Shown: piece after piece, positions 1 through 14,900 of the stretch
Numbering within the stretch: the first letter of the stretch is position 1
Layout of the letters: every line of letters starts with the position of its first letter
Assembly (NCBI GenBank): GCA_037577475.1
Contig: CM075187.1
Location: forward strand, 27,073,810-27,137,809
Direction: 5' to 3'
DNA from: Chaunax sp. Z400
Lineage: Eukaryota > Chordata > Actinopteri > Lophiiformes > Chaunacidae
DNA length: 64,000 nt
The notes under the pieces: model-generated
What the model saw: the letters and a program-made list of their open reading frames with translations, nothing else
Database searches by the model: none
What the model was told of the DNA's origin: nothing
Position numbers and translations under genes: made by a program

Positions 1-2449
1 GCCAAAACTCTCCAATTGTTAAAAAGTAAGTGCACAAAACGCTGCTGTCCTTTGAGTTACTGCTTTATAGACAGACATTTGACCTTTCTGAGGAGAAAGC
101 ATCAACAGTGACGATGATGCGGTGTGTCTGTGTGTTTATTGTGTAATGCATGAAAGCACCATGTCTGAGACCACCACAATGGAAAGGAATGGCCTTTGTG
201 ATACATGTCAATACATCGTATGCACACATATCGCTCACACATATCAGATAGCTGTGTTAGGTCGTACATGTGGATTCTGTTTTAAGGCATTCTGAGCCAC
301 TTCTTAGAATGTGCACAAACCCGATGCACACATGAACAGGAGCTTCCCCTGATGCTGAAACCTGTAGCTTAAACAACTGGTCTTGTTCTTTGAGAGATTC
401 CACGCCTGCCTTTTCAGGCAGACGCTGAGAGCACCAGGGTCATTTTAGAGGGAAGGAAGGAGGGAGGGGGGGGCAACAGTTGCATACAGTGCTCCAGCAC
501 ACAGGGTGATTGGTGGAGGATAGACGTCAGGCCATGGATGGAAAACAGAGGAAACGACAGATGTTAGGTTCACACATGAAGTCTTTGTCTGGTGGATGTT
601 TGTTTTTTTTTGTTTTTTTTGCATTTTACTAGTAAACAAGTGAACAGAAAACCAGAAGAGAAACATATTCTTACATCTTTTTTTAAAACTACCCACCCTC
701 TACCACCCCAGACTTTTCTCTCTGAAGACAGTGACGATATAAACAAACACACACACTGTATACACCTGCCTGCACCGACAGAAGCATTTCAGTGAACACA
801 CCTGCCCACTCACACCTACTTTCAATACATTTCCCCTGCAGTCCCCCATATATAGCGTGGCTACAGTTCCTCTCCGATTGAAAAGGTTCAAATTTGACCA
901 AAAAAAAAGCAGCATTCCACACTCAAAGACTTAACAATCCTATTCTCTATTTTTCTGATTCATCTTCATGCTTTTAATTGAGATGGACGCAGGAGCAGGG
1001 AGGGTTTTTGGTACTGTGCTGACAAACATCCACATTCAAAAATCAAGCCTCTCCCTGGCCCCCATGATTCTGAGCCACCAACAGAAATGGCTGTTGAGGC
1101 TGCGAGGGATGGGGATGGAGATGGGCTGACGGACAGACAGCTTCATCAGAAGGACCGTCGCCACGCTCTCAACCTGGCCACCAGCTCCTCTCACTTTTGT
1201 ACTTTTTAATTCACTTTATTTAGAAATTATTCAGATTTTTTAAATCCTTTTATTCCCCCTGCAAAGGGCCAAAATTATGATCCACCACAAAGAAACCGTT
1301 TCATCTTCTAGGAGCACCGTGCCGAATTCTGAACGGACACAAAAGCCTCGAGGCACAAGAGACATTTCTAAATATTCTATGGATCGACTAGGCTGTGCAA
1401 ACAAACTACACATAAACTCTGAATAAACCTCACAAGAAGAACATAGGCTATGACTAGTTAAATATATCTATATATCTATATATATTTATATTTATCTATA
1501 TATTTAGTATATCTAATAAATACATTTGTTGTTAGACGTAGAACTCTTTCTGTAAACTATTTACATTTAAATGAGTACATTTCTGCACAAACAATAAATA
1601 GCTATGAAGGCGAGGCCAAGGACAGAAGATCTGTGGTTAGCATTTTAGAGCTCTTCACACGTGAACACAAACAAACAGTCAGTGTGTTCACACTGAAAAG
1701 TTAAAGCCAGTCCTTCCGTCTCAGAGTGACTCGGCTCAAACTGAACTCCCCTTTCATAAATTATTGTCAAAAGCATCCAAACATAATGCTCTCAGTCCAC
1801 CTGCCTGTCCTCTCTACCTAATGGAATGTGCTCCAGACTGCTCTCAACAGATAGGCCCTTCCTATCAATACCTGCTGGACGGGGCAGTGATGGAGTAGCG
1901 TACAAAACTGTACCAGCACCTGCCAAAATATACCAGCATTTGGTGGCTGGTGTTCGAGACCCCTTGTTGTCGCCAGGCTCAGACCAGACATACACACATT
2001 ATAATAAAAGGATGCAGTAAAAAAACAAACAAAAACGCCACCGTCATCAGAGAGACGCAGAAAACAACAAACCCACCCCAAAACCCTCCCATATCCCCCA
2101 GCCCCCTTTCACAATCTCATGCTGCACATTTTTTTTTGTGTTTTTTTCATCTGAATGGCAGGTGTGGACATGAAACTACAGGTTCATTATGAGGGACGTA
2201 TTGCTGTCGACCCCGATGGTTAAACGCCGCACACACTCTGCTGCGCCGCAGGGCTGACGTGGTTTTAAAACACTGCTGGAGCAGCTGCAGTGGAGGCCTT
2301 TACATTTTTAAGAGACAGCATTTGTGTTTACAAAAGCAATTCTAAGTGCAAAATACCAACGCAGATGGTTGACGGGCAGAAAAAAAGCCCCACATCAGGT
2401 CAGTGTCACACCTTTGGGAGGACTCTGTCTCACTGGACATATAGGAGGG

Positions 2450-2508
<59 letters not shown>

Positions 2509-2918
2509 TATGTGAAATAATGAAATAAATCTCGTTAGTGCTTCCCATGGCTCTTGAGGCACAGAAAAAGAGGCAGTGGGATATTGTGTGGTAACATTCT
2601 CTGGCTGAAAGTTGTGTGTATGTCAGTCGGACGGAGGGGTGCGGTGTCTTTAAATTCCTCGTTTGATTGGTGCAGAGCAGAACGGGTGACACCCTACAGA
2701 CTGACTGCTGATGATGATGTGCTGTTTGTGGGCGACTGTCTCAGGACGTGTTGGAGTCTGAATGGAAATCATCGAACTGGCTGGAGGAGAGACCTCAGAC
2801 TTGGTCTGTCCTGGTAGTGGGAGGTGAGGTCTGAGTGGGGTCAGGAAGTGGTGAGAAAATATTGGGACGGGATTGGTTGAGGGGAAGAGGTGGGAGTTGG
2901 GTCGGTGACCAGTGCTGT
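1..2918 (-). other. probable mxd1 3' untranslated and downstream region
   Basis: No coding exon is visible. The stretch lies directly downstream of the minus-strand mxd1 stop codon, and members of this family usually have long 3' UTRs, so much of it is probably UTR. It holds an AT-only stretch at about 1459-1525, a TG microsatellite at 2452-2505, and several minus-strand AATAAA hexamers (TTTATT on the plus strand, for example near 1215). The transcript end cannot be placed from sequence alone. Open frames here are low-complexity or microsatellite artefacts. Confidence 0.5.
2452..2505. repeat. (TG)n microsatellite
   Basis: About 27 uninterrupted TG units within the probable mxd1 3' UTR. On the mxd1 mRNA strand this is a CA repeat. 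It creates artefactual open frames of alternating Cys-Val or Thr-His on both strands. Confidence 0.97.
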
Positions 2919-5900
2919 CTATAGGCTGCAGCCCAGCTGCTTAGCCCTCTCCTGAGTATCCTGCAGGCGCTGCAGGCTGGCGCTGGAGTAGCCCTCGTCG
3001 CTACAGCTGCTGCGCAGGCTGCCCCGCTCGTCTCCTGAGTCGCTCACACTGCTGGTGCTCCACTCCAGGTCACCCAGCAGGTAGTCCATCCCCTCTACAT
3101 CCACGTCCAGGTCCTCTGTTGGAACACAAAGCTCTGTTACCAAAGTCTTATTTCACCCACAGTATTTTATTTCCCATTGTTTATACCAGGGGTGACTAAT
3201 TAGTGGCCCATGGGACACATCTGGACAGCGAGAGGCTTCCATTCAGACACAACGGATACAATCGTAGGCCCATTATTATCTTCTGGCATCAAAGGATTGG
3301 CAAGATTCCATTTAGGGGGCACAGGGTGCAGTGCATTGAAGACAGAATGTAAAATATTCTTTTAGTCAATGAATGGTATTTTACTATTGAGAACTCAACA
3401 GGGGATGAGGGTTGACTTACTGGCCATCTTGTAATTTCAGTTGAATATCACTGGTTTGAACATGAATTCCATTAACGCTCCGCTCTGATGGCCTCATGGG
3501 ATCATTTTGTTTCGGGCTTTAGTTTTTTGGGATCGGAGCAGGCTTACGGTCCTGTAGCACAGATAATTGTGATGACGGGATCATAGCCTCTCTGACTTAT
3601 TCTGAATTATTTCTCAAACCCTGATAATGACATTTGTAACTCTAATGTTTGACAGAGCGATCCCATTTATAAAGAATTGATTTAAAGGCCAAACGTCGGA
3701 CAAATTTGATCACATTTAACATATTACAGATTATTTTGGTGGCCTGCAATCCTGAGATATTTGTACTTAATACAGTGTAAAAATCAATCATCAATAACTA
3801 CACTGCAAAATACACTGATTTCTTACTTATATTTCAGTAAATAGTTGCATTTAAGGAGTGTTGAAATAGTTCAATGAAAACTCAGAGGACAAACTTTATT
3901 GCACATATTCAGAAACCTTCTCTCTAAATAAAACGTTAGCTGCCTCCTGTGCACCACAGGAAATCCCTCTCTGACTTTCCTGTGTGAAGGCCCACCTTGG
4001 TCAGAGTCGGACTTGTCGGAGGACAGGGTGGAGCCGGTGCTGTCCATTCGGGTCCTCTCCACCCCCAGCTGCTCCAGACGCCTCCTCAGGTGTCTCTGCT
4101 CGCGCTGTAGCTGCTCCATGGTGTGCTGAGCTCTCCTGTCGCTCTCCTCCAACCTCTGCAGGGGGGAGGGAGAAAGAAACAACACTTGAGAAGTTGTGAA
4201 GAATTTTGTGTTTAGTCACGCAAATACGAAATAAAATCAATAAATGCCCTTTCACTCTGATTAAGTGGGCACCAAACACACACATGATGTAAAAACATGC
4301 ACCTTGATGTGATCTTTGGCCTTCATCAGCAGGCTGAGGGTGGTGTGCCTGTTCGCATCTGGTCCTAAGGGAACGAGGGATTTCAAGCGCTCTAAACACA
4401 GTCGTAGATGTGCCCGTCTGAAGAGGAGAGAAAAGAAACAGAGTTCACATCAGGTACACAAAACAAGCATGTGATTTGTTGAGCATCACAGTTCATTATT
4501 GGCCTTATAGTCATCAACAAAACAAGAACAAATAAATCACTAAAGGGTCACTTCCTGAATCAGTAATGACACCTCATCAGTAAAACTCCATTCACTGATG
4601 AAGTCCATGAGATGTGCTTCACTTATTATTTATTGGGGCAGAGAAGTTTTCTATATCCATGGCCACAGTGCATTTCACTGAAGAAACACAGTTTGAAAGA
4701 AGTGAAGTTCTTCCGGTTTGTTGCTCTTCTTGTTAATTGATAACAAGTTGAACTATGTTCAAAATAAAAATAAAGAAATAACTCAAATGCTTTAAATTCT
4801 GAAATGATCAAAAGGCACAACGTTAAACATTACGTTCAGTGAAAAGTACTGAACACTTTTTGAGTGATGCCGTCTGTCTGTCAGGACTTTCCTGTATCCC
4901 CCTCCTCACTGGGTTTGTGTCGGGGGTGATATTTGTTTTAGCAATGCTAGTGGCTTTGTTGAAGGCGTTCTATTGGTCGGTCCACCACTGTGGTCCCTAC
5001 TGAAATATCTCCACTGCTGTTGGATGGATTGCTGTGACATTTTCAATTTGGCGGCTCCAGAATGATGAACCAAAATCCTCTCAACAACAACTTTATTTAT
5101 TTATCTTTTTAAAATTTTTTTTGAGTGGCTTCTTTTACTACAACTTCAATAAAAACGCACTTAAAAATTGGAAAAATGTTATCATTTCAATCAAAAGCAG
5201 ATCGAAGAATAACTTCAGTGAGTATCCGAGCAAGGATTCAATGCTATCTTTCATATTTGAAAGTTGTTACAGACATATTATGGGCTGTACCAAGTAGTCA
5301 AGACCCTCACTCACTAAAAGACCTCAATGATGACACGGATCAATAGATAACAAAACAAACAAATCATTTAAGTCAGCCAAAGAAAAGAAAGACGGAGGAT
5401 TATTCTCCAAACCATCGGAACAAAAAGACTAAATGTTCAATGAGGTATTTGAATCGTCTCCATCAGCTGCTGTTCATGTGTTGTGGTCCTGATGACTAAT
5501 GAAAATGTGACTCATTCATATTAAGACCTGTAACATATTATCAGACCTGAACTCATCATTAGTGTCCTGTAACACCCCCACACCCTGCTCTCCAGCGCTC
5601 TAAGCCTGCTGGTTTCTACGGTCTGGTGGGTGTTTGCGACCACTTGACCCCACTGTTATGCAACACACACCTCCAGCTCCAGCCTCGGTGAAGTGTGTTC
5701 GTGTCTGATTGCCAGTATGTGCCTGAGTTGAGTGGGCGTGAGCACGTCAGACTCTTCCTGAGGAGGAGTGTGAAAATGTTTTGTTTTTGTTTTTTTTGGT
5801 AGCTGAGTGCTGGTTGGATGAGCTCTTCATTTAATGTCTGCTGCTGGCGGCGTTGATGTGAGCGTCGCTGCTGGAGTTTGGACACATTGAATTTAAGACA

Positions 5901-8900
5901 GATTTGACTGAAGTCGGAGGACGAACACTAATATATTCTCACCCCTCACATGCAAAGCAGTATTCAAGTGCCTTGTTCTCAGTTGACTCGGTCCAAAGGC
6001 CATGCAAACTGACATGACATAACATACAAATACCCTCGCCTGCGTGTTGTTCTGACATAACAGGGGATCAGCAGGGCAAGCCAATGTTTGCTAAAAAACT
6101 CGACGAGCGGCTAACTCATGTAGCAGCCGGTCACATTATGTCTGAGCGGGAGATAAACAGTAAGGGCGTGGCTGTAGCACCCTCGACTGCAGCAGGTTAT
6201 ACTGGTTCGGTGTGGCTGCAGCGCAGTGTGTCAATAGGTGAGTATGTGGTGCTGCAGGCATGTGTGCCGTCCTGCCCAAGTCTACATATCTACCCTCATT
6301 TCAACACTTGTGTCCCTTTAAAGCACGCACAACTAGTCTGAGTGCACCCATCAGGTCAGAGAGGAGGTGAGCACACAAGTCGAGTTTGTTTGTCGCATGA
6401 AGGCAGTCGCGACCGAGGCGTCCCTTAAAACCCAAAATGGTTTCTCTTACAGGAGCCTCTCCAAAAATACACCCGCATTAAACTAAAAACTACAAGGAGG
6501 TCAGTGTGACGCACTCTGCCTGATCAGCAGTAAACCGCCTCACTGTCTTCGTTCTCACCCTCTAACCGCAGACAGGACTTTGCGTGCTAAAAAAGGCGTG
6601 GCAGTGCCTGGCGTCGTGTTACATGGGCACACGTATGCACACACACGAACGCTCTCGGTCCTGTGTGTCACAACAGAGGGGTGTGTGTGGGTGTGTGTGT
6701 ATAACATAGGACTTTGAATGTGTGATCAGAGATTTCACTGAGCTAATATTGCCGGAGGGCAATGGGTCTGGTTGCACTCCTGGTGCTTTGCTAGCACTGG
6801 GTCACCATGACTTATTTACTGTCTGCCTATGGAGGCTTTCTGTCATCAGGCTAGTGGTGGGAGACGCCGGCTGAAGACCACGAATGATCTCAGGTTTAAT
6901 GTGACGTTGTGGTCAGAATGTTGATTTGATGCCAAGCATGAAGTGTTTCCACACAGACATGCAGACGACTAAACCCAAGCGTGACAAAGGTATGGATAAA
7001 TAAAGTTTTAGATTCTGGTCTAAAGTGTCTGTCTGAGAGATTACAGGCTGTTACAGCATAACAACAACTGTGGTCAATGTTACAAAATGTTGCAGCTGAA
7101 GTATTACTATGTGTTTAGTTTACAGCAATGTCAATGCTAACATTTAGCATGTATTAGGGTTGCAACTGGTAAATTTCTGGAAAGTTTCCACAGGAAGTTT
7201 AGCTCGGGAATTTTGGAAATTTTGAACATTTCAACTCTGACATAAGGAAACTGAAACCTAAGAAAACTGAAACCTAAGAAAACTGAAACCTAAGGAAACA
7301 AACCTAAATCCCCCAAGACCCAAGGACTACATCCAGACTACATCCACTACATCCAGTCAGGTAAGTTTTGATGATATTACCATGGTAAAAATATTGGATC
7401 TATGGTATTTAAGTTTAACTAGCAAATACTAAATCAACATGTGTTTATATAGTTTCTAGCTTGCCATTTTTCTGTTCATCTATTCATCTAGCCTATTTCT
7501 ATTCATTTATCCATCAATTGTAAAATATTTTTAAAGACTATTCCAATTGTTTAGCTAACTATTTATATCTCTGTGCATGGCATTGGGCATTAGTGTTTTT
7601 CACAAGCTTTTTTCTCACCTTATTCTACAGAACAATGCCACATGCACTATCTGACCTGTGGAGACATTTCACCCCAGCCAATGCAGAAGGAACTAAATGC
7701 TTTCATTTTACATTTTGAATGGGACTCATTTGGGGGGAATGAATAAATCAATTTTATTCAACATTCATGTTTTTTGTCGTTCCAGAATCCATTAAAGTTC
7801 TACTCACAAATAGACTTGAGTCAAAAATGTCATTTTTATCATTTGTATTAGGAATGTTTGCATGCATGTGTGCTTATGACAAAACAAAATGTTTATATTT
7901 ATGTCTGTACATGACAAGGTAAATACAGTAGTATAAATTACCCCAACGCCCAGTGCTAACATTTACATATACATATCAGCTGACCCTGTGTTTACTTTCT
8001 GCACTGACAGACTAACATGAAAAGAAGCAGCAGCTCAGAGGTGACACTGTTGTACTGTTTGAGGCACATTTCTATAAATCAAAACCAAAATGATGCAAAC
8101 TCAAAAACAAAGTTGAAATAAATAAGGTGATACAATTTCACTTAATAATTTGAATATGCTTTGAAAGGAGAGATAAGTGAGGAGTCACAGATGAAGGACA
8201 GGAGGTGAATACAAATCATAATAATTACAACATTTAACCTGATTCTCATGCATTACTGTCTAATTAATGCTGCTGACATGTTTTTAAAGTTAGAATTATC
8301 TTATTTTTGCCCTGCAAATGTCTTCAAATGCAAATCAGGGACATAAACTTTTTCAGGGGGCGTGTCCCCGAACCCCCCTAGCCTGCTCAGTTTTTGGACC
8401 TCGGTATTTCTATTTCTCTTTGGTGTGGGTGTAAGCAACAGATTTTTAAAAAAACGTGCATTTCATATTAAAATTGGCACCACCCTTTGAAGTAAATCAT
8501 ATTCGACACTATCTATGGCAATTAATGTAAAAAATAACCAATAGATTAATCAAAAAACTGATCGATAGATTAATCGATTAAAAAATGATCATGAGTTGCT
8601 GCCCTGTCGCTCCAATTTGAAGGCATTTTTGGTTGATTTTCTTTTTTTAGCTTCTTTTTAAGTCTTAGGGCTTGGATAGCACGCTTAATACGTTGTCAAA
8701 ATGTCAAAGACCCGTCCTGTCTGTCCACCTCGTGTTTACTTAGGTTGTGACAGTCGGCGCTGTTACTACCTCTACAGAGGAGGAACAAAATGACTACACC
8801 TTCATTGAATGTCAGGGCAGAAAAAAGGGGCACCAGTCCCGCCTTAATGAGGCTGTTTAAACAGGGTTTATTACTGATTCTTTCACCCCATAGTCCCTAA

Positions 8901-10172
8901 ATAAAAGACTGGACTCCTTTTTCATGAACCACATGTCCTCCGAACATTCAGACAATAAAACTATTTTTCACAAACACAAATCAGGAGACAATTAACTTGG
9001 TTGAAACTCAAACAATATGCTCTTTCAAGACCTGAAGATCAAAACGAGGCAAAAACATCCAATGTTTTGTGTGTCGTGTTTTATTGTTTTGACATGAACA
9101 ACAAAATAGCCGTAATATTTATTTTTTGGGACATTTTATGCCTTTATTTGATAGGACAGCTGAAGAGGTGACAGGAAATGTGGGACAGAGAGTGGAGGGG
9201 AAGACATGCGGCAGGTGGTCACGGGTCAGGGATCGAGAGGGCCGCTAGAGGACTTTAGCCTCGGTACATGGGGCGCGGTCTAACCACTGCGCTGTCTGCA
9301 CCCCCTACATACATAACTTTGGTTCTGAATTATTTTCAACCCAGGGAAAAACTGGCCAACAGCAGCGCAGACATGGTTGATTGGCGGCAGAGTCAACGAA
9401 TGGAGAGCTGTAAACAGTTTCTATGGTTCAACATCAGTTTAGTCTCACTGCTGAAGTCTCTGTCTGGATTTAAATCATTTAAGTTATTAATCCACGCCAA
9501 CCATCATGATATTTTTCTTATCGGCTCAATTTATTGACTATAAGTTCATTATGGGCTGATAGCTTTCCTAAATATATACTGTGCATCCCTGTTTCTAATG
9601 AATACCTTTAAAACACACACATAAACATGTACATATACACACACTCAACGATTGACAAACAAGCACAAACAAACACAAGTACACATTTTTGCCATACCTG
9701 TTCTTCTCCATTTCATTGTGCGTAGACCTGTGGAGATAAAACACATGTGAGAAACCACACATCATAACAGAGGCACTGGTTAAACAGGGGAGGGCCTCCT
9801 CTCAGTCCACGGCTGTACTGTGGGGAGTGACAGAGTGGGAAAATGCTGTGTGGGAGTTCATGAGCAGTCAGAATGGTGGACAAAATGAGAATGTAGGAAA
9901 CACAAAGAACAGGCTGGATGTCCTGATGCCGGAGGCGTGTTCTATCGTGGGCACTCATGCTTTTTTTTAAGGAGCACGCTCACATCTGTGATGAGGAGGC
10001 CAGGGGTAAACATAGCAACAGTAACTACAAACACAAGCCAGGGGCAGTAGGCAGGACTGAGCCTCTTCATATTGCCTGCTTATCCTCTATGCATGTACCA
10101 CAGAGAGGTAAGGGGAGGGGGAGGGCGCGCACCGTGGTGTAGGTAAACTGAGAGGGGTGTGCACGTCGCACG

Positions 10173-10205
<33 letters not shown>

Positions 10206-11860
10206 GATGATGCAAGAATGTGGCTTTTGGAAGGAATGTGCCCCCCTGACCTCTGAGGAGATGGGGGCAGAAGGTAGAGAAGAAGAACCGTCAGCATTCC
10301 TCAAACCTCATCTACCTCCACCTGACCTCCTGATCTGCTCCATCCCAGGCACCCAAAAATAGCCTGTGCTCAGCTTGGCGTGACACCGTCACCATGTCAC
10401 CACCATTGCCAAGTTCTCACACACACACACAGATTCACCTCCATGTCTGACGACCTCCTCTCTGGACTGAACTTACTGTACTTCACCTATCCTCGGTTGT
10501 GGCCTCTGAACACCTGTGGGTGTCATGCCTGTGTTCATGGTGCAGGCTGTCTTCTTGATTCAGTGTGCATTCCTGTGCAGGGCAGACAGATGCTGGTGAC
10601 ATAACAGTGCTAGCAGGGACACGATCCCGCTCAATTCCGTGGATTTCAGGGTCTGGGACAACCTCCAACCTCCTGCTGTCACCCCATATCCCTCTATTTT
10701 GGCATTTCTTCTCACGTATTAGCAGACAAATACACAATACTGACATATCTGCAATAACCTCTAGTTGCTCTGTTTCCCTCTGCCTGGATGTTGATCAGTC
10801 AGGATGTTCAGTGAGGGTCTTAATTTTATTGAAAATATTGCCTGATTGCTGATTGCATTGCCACTGGATTCATGGATTTAACAAGGAAGTAGGCGAGTAA
10901 ACAGTTAATATCAATGACAGCAAAGATGCCCAAAACCAGAGAAAAAATAAAAAGTCCCAAGTATTTACCCACATTTCCCTTTAGGATGATCCAAAGTTGA
11001 CCTGGCTCCAAATTTCTGGATTATTCTAAGTCAACCTCCAGAAGGTACAAGTCTCCAAACATGCATTAACGCATGCATTAAAAATAAAATAAAATTCTCT
11101 GATGTGTGTCTGTCGTGGTTTTTGCAGGAAAAAAATATAGTTACCACATTGAAATCCTTAAAATAGCACCTACTGATATGAAGATGCAACTATTTTTCAT
11201 TTCACGTTGAACTGCTGGACACAGGCCGTCTCCTACCTCACTGCACTGTAAAGTCTATTCTCAGTCTGTGTGCACTGGAGGCTTCACCATTCCAGTTCAA
11301 ACTTGTCAATCATGCTCGTAAGCCCGCCTCTTCTAATCAGATTTTCAGTGAGAACAGAGAAAATTGACACTGAGCAATGACTGAACAGCTTTCTAGAGTC
11401 AGACTCTGAACACACACCATTCTACACAGAGCAGATCAAATGTTCAACTGTAGGAACAAGACACGTTTGACTAAATGATGGGATGGATATGATACTAACT
11501 GGTCATGGCCCTGTCAAGAAAATGAATGATAATAAGCCTAATAATAAGCCTCAGACTCCACTTGTCGTGTGGACCTTTAATCCTCCTTTGGCGATCCATG
11601 AACAAGGTCTTGTGACCATGGGTTTTATCTCTTTAGAGACAGTTTATCAGTGATTTGTAGCCAAATCATTCACAAGTGCACCCTTCCATCGGCTTGGTCT
11701 AAAACAAGGTCCTCCCACAGTAACCATTAATGTGCATTAAATCTCTCCAGAGTCAAACGCATCAGCCTGAAAAACAACACGGGGTGAGGAGACTCCATTT
11801 GTCTGCTCAACAAGGATAGCCAGATCCCTGTATGACTTCCATAGTGCACTGTGGATGCAC

Positions 11861-11927
<67 letters not shown>

Positions 11928-14900
11928 TGGGGGAGGACTATCTGCGTAATGGAGGAGCTGGTGCTCTCCACTGCCTGCCAAGAGTAGAGCAGGAAAGACG
12001 CAGAGGGGGAGGAGGAGGTGAGGAGAAAGAAAACACAAGAGGGAGAGAGAGAGAGAGAGAGAGAGATGAGGGGGAGGGGGGAGTCACTACTACTGACACA
12101 CATGCACACATATACACCAGTGACTCCCCTCCCCCACTACTCACACATCCACACCATGGAGAGCCAACTGGAGGGGCTTGTACTGTACATACATGTTTGG
12201 ATGGCTTCACATACAGACATAGCTGCACGTTTGACCAAAAAACAAACGGGTCACGCCTGGCCGGACCCATCCAGTCATAACTGATCAGGAGCCAACAACA
12301 TACCGGGTCATATCAACCCATCCGGGCGGAGCAGGAACCCGTGTTAATAATGAGGAGCTGACACGGTGCTCGTACAGCTGGTGACGGAGGCGCTGCAGCT
12401 GAACTGCATAGATAAACAACAGTAAATGGCCAAAGTAAATACTACAAGCTTTTATGACGGGAAACCAGGACAAAACCATAGCAGCTAGCAGCCTGCTTGG
12501 CGTGCAAAGCTAGTTCCACGTTTTCTTCACTGTGCGCGTCTAAAAATAAAGCGCCTGCTAATCATGTTGAGACATGCTCCAAGCCTTATGGTCATACAAC
12601 ACTCCATATCCTGTGACTCACAATACCACTACTTTAAACTTTAGTACCATAATAGAAAGAAAACAAATGAATGTGTTGGTACCACAGCAAACAAAACAAA
12701 AACCAAATCACAAACACATTTGTTCTTATGTTAACATCTGTGCAGCTTTAAGTTGCAAGTGACGTTTTTATAGCTCGATACCTTTAATACGACTAAAAAC
12801 ACACAAATAATGAAAAATATTAATGATGTAATACTTTTGACAACCTCACCCTCTTGGTTAAGGGTGGTGAAGAAAGAAAGAAAGAAACACATTTGTCACC
12901 ATCATTTTCAAGGTTGTCGAGCCCAAAAACACACAATGCTGTGCTACACATGATATTTAATTAACATTCATTTCATTTTAAAGTCATTTTAAACACAGTG
13001 TGTAAACACACAATGACTGTATGCTCATTAGGTCAAAGCAGTTAATCGTTGGGATTTCTGAAATTCCACATTGACATTTGACAAGAGCTAAAACATTGGT
13101 CGAAAAAGCTATTAGTTGATTGGGGCAGGATTAATCTCAACAAATACGATAATCTATTAATCATTTAGGTCATTAATCAAGAAGGAATGCCAGACGTCCA
13201 ACGTTTGCAGCTCCTCCACTGAGGATTTGCTGCCTTTTTATCATGGAATTCTTCAGATCACTGGTATTTGGACTGTTTTTATTGGAACTTCTGATGCATG
13301 CTATTTACTATGTGTGTAAACAGGGCTGTGTTTCATAACTAGAGGGGTTCATATTCAAAATACAGCAGACTCAAATGTCTGTGCATGACAGCCCTCTGCC
13401 TTTCAATTGGCTATGATAGCTGGATATACATGGGGTTACACAAGGTAAGAGGATGTCTATCAACCTGTTTGCATGCTTCACCTTAAGTAATCCGCACGCT
13501 TGGCTCCACACATTAAGACTGGCAGAGGAAGGCATTCAGTGGAGGGAGTGTGGACCAGTTTGCCCTCATGGCCAAAATACCTGATGTGGGCTGGCAATGA
13601 ATCAGACTGGGCTGATGTGTACTATGTGACCTGGCAACCAATCAGCTCTCCTGCAGCACTGATACATTGTGGAATTTCATGATAGTTTCTCATCTAACAC
13701 AGCATTAATGTGTGTATATGTATAATATATATATAATAATCTGCAGCCTCGGCTGAGCTATTAGATCATTAGGGTTTTTTTTCCTGGTGTTTCCATGTGT
13801 ATTATCATAGATGGATATCCATACTGCATGAAACCCTTTTGGACATATAGAATATGGTTCCACTGTACTATATACTATAATGTGCTTATTGAGGTGACTG
13901 GAGCTATCAGGACACATATATATAACCCCCCCCACCACCATCACCACCTTGACTGACCCCGTTAGCCTTACCAGGAGATGAAGAAGTCAAAACATGGCCT
14001 TAACCCAACGCTTTCCTTTGGTGCTCACACAGATAGCGTGGGCTATTGTTTTACATTGACTTTGCTTTGATAATACTAATCTTCTTAACAAATGACAGTG
14101 TTCTGTCCACAATAATGCTTGGAGCTATTAATCTGAAACAGGTGTTCAGTCATGAAAATATTTGGATTTTTAATGTCTGTAATATTGTGCAGATACAGAC
14201 ACTGACACTGTTGTTGGTGGTGTACTTTTGTTGGTATGCAGTTAATAACAGCTCATTTTCATGGTTTATTCTGGCTGAAAGTCGACCTATGGATTAACTG
14301 CAAAATGTAACATTCACAGTGTGAAATACTGAGGCTGTTACTTTGTTTTAGCTGTGCTTTACATTTATTACAGTAAAACATGGAGGCTGTATTTAAGAGC
14401 TTCCAGTGAAGCATGCAGAGATATATCTCAGTGTTTTTGTTTGAAATATTTTTCTGTAACAATATCAAAATGATGCCTGTGAATAATACGTCTGCTCCTT
14501 TAAAACAGTAAATTTACTCCAGAAACATCTAAATTGTGACCAACAGACCGTCAGACGGCCTTAACCAGCTTTGATTTCACGTAGCTCCTATGTCCTGCTT
14601 TTATTCATCGATGTGTGGCACCATCTTTCTTTACCTGCGATATGTTCTCACAAGATTTCATAAGGCTTATATACAGGATCAGCTGACTTAAGGCGGGATC
14701 GCACTACAGGAGAATCGGCCCAGTTGCACCACGATTCACCGCATCATAGTTATTTCCTAATCTTGTAGTGTGTGCATATTTGAGACAAGAGAGAAGATCA
14801 TTTGTGGTGATTCACTTGATTATAATTTAAAACTCCTGTAGTGTGAGCCCAGCCTTAGATCAAGATTCTCGCATTTTCATGACTTTTCACCCGTGGGAGA

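Larger units (their letters stand above)
4418..9697 (-). other. mxd1 intron 3
   Basis: 5.3-kb intron between the 30-bp basic-region exon and the helix-loop-helix exon. Apart from the hAT-like relic, the ATCGATTAA fragment and the antisense SINE listed separately, it holds no recognisable feature. Open frames at 5034-5346, 5616-6084 and 6084-6341 show no family resemblance and I do not regard them as genes. Confidence 0.7.

Noticed and set aside
2342..2692. Minus-strand 116-codon frame across the TG run and similar frames at 11727-12280 and 10067-10362
   Set aside because: They are produced by CA/TG or GA microsatellites, which stay open in several frames, and have no other protein features.
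4001..4399. 132-codon minus-strand open frame over mxd1 exons 4 and 5
   Set aside because: It reads the intron between two mxd1 exons and uses the wrong register for the zipper exon. The spliced exons give the correct protein.
9124..9303. Possible tRNA gene
   Set aside because: Only A-box and B-box-like pieces remain in a SINE context; there is no acceptor stem pairing or anticodon loop.
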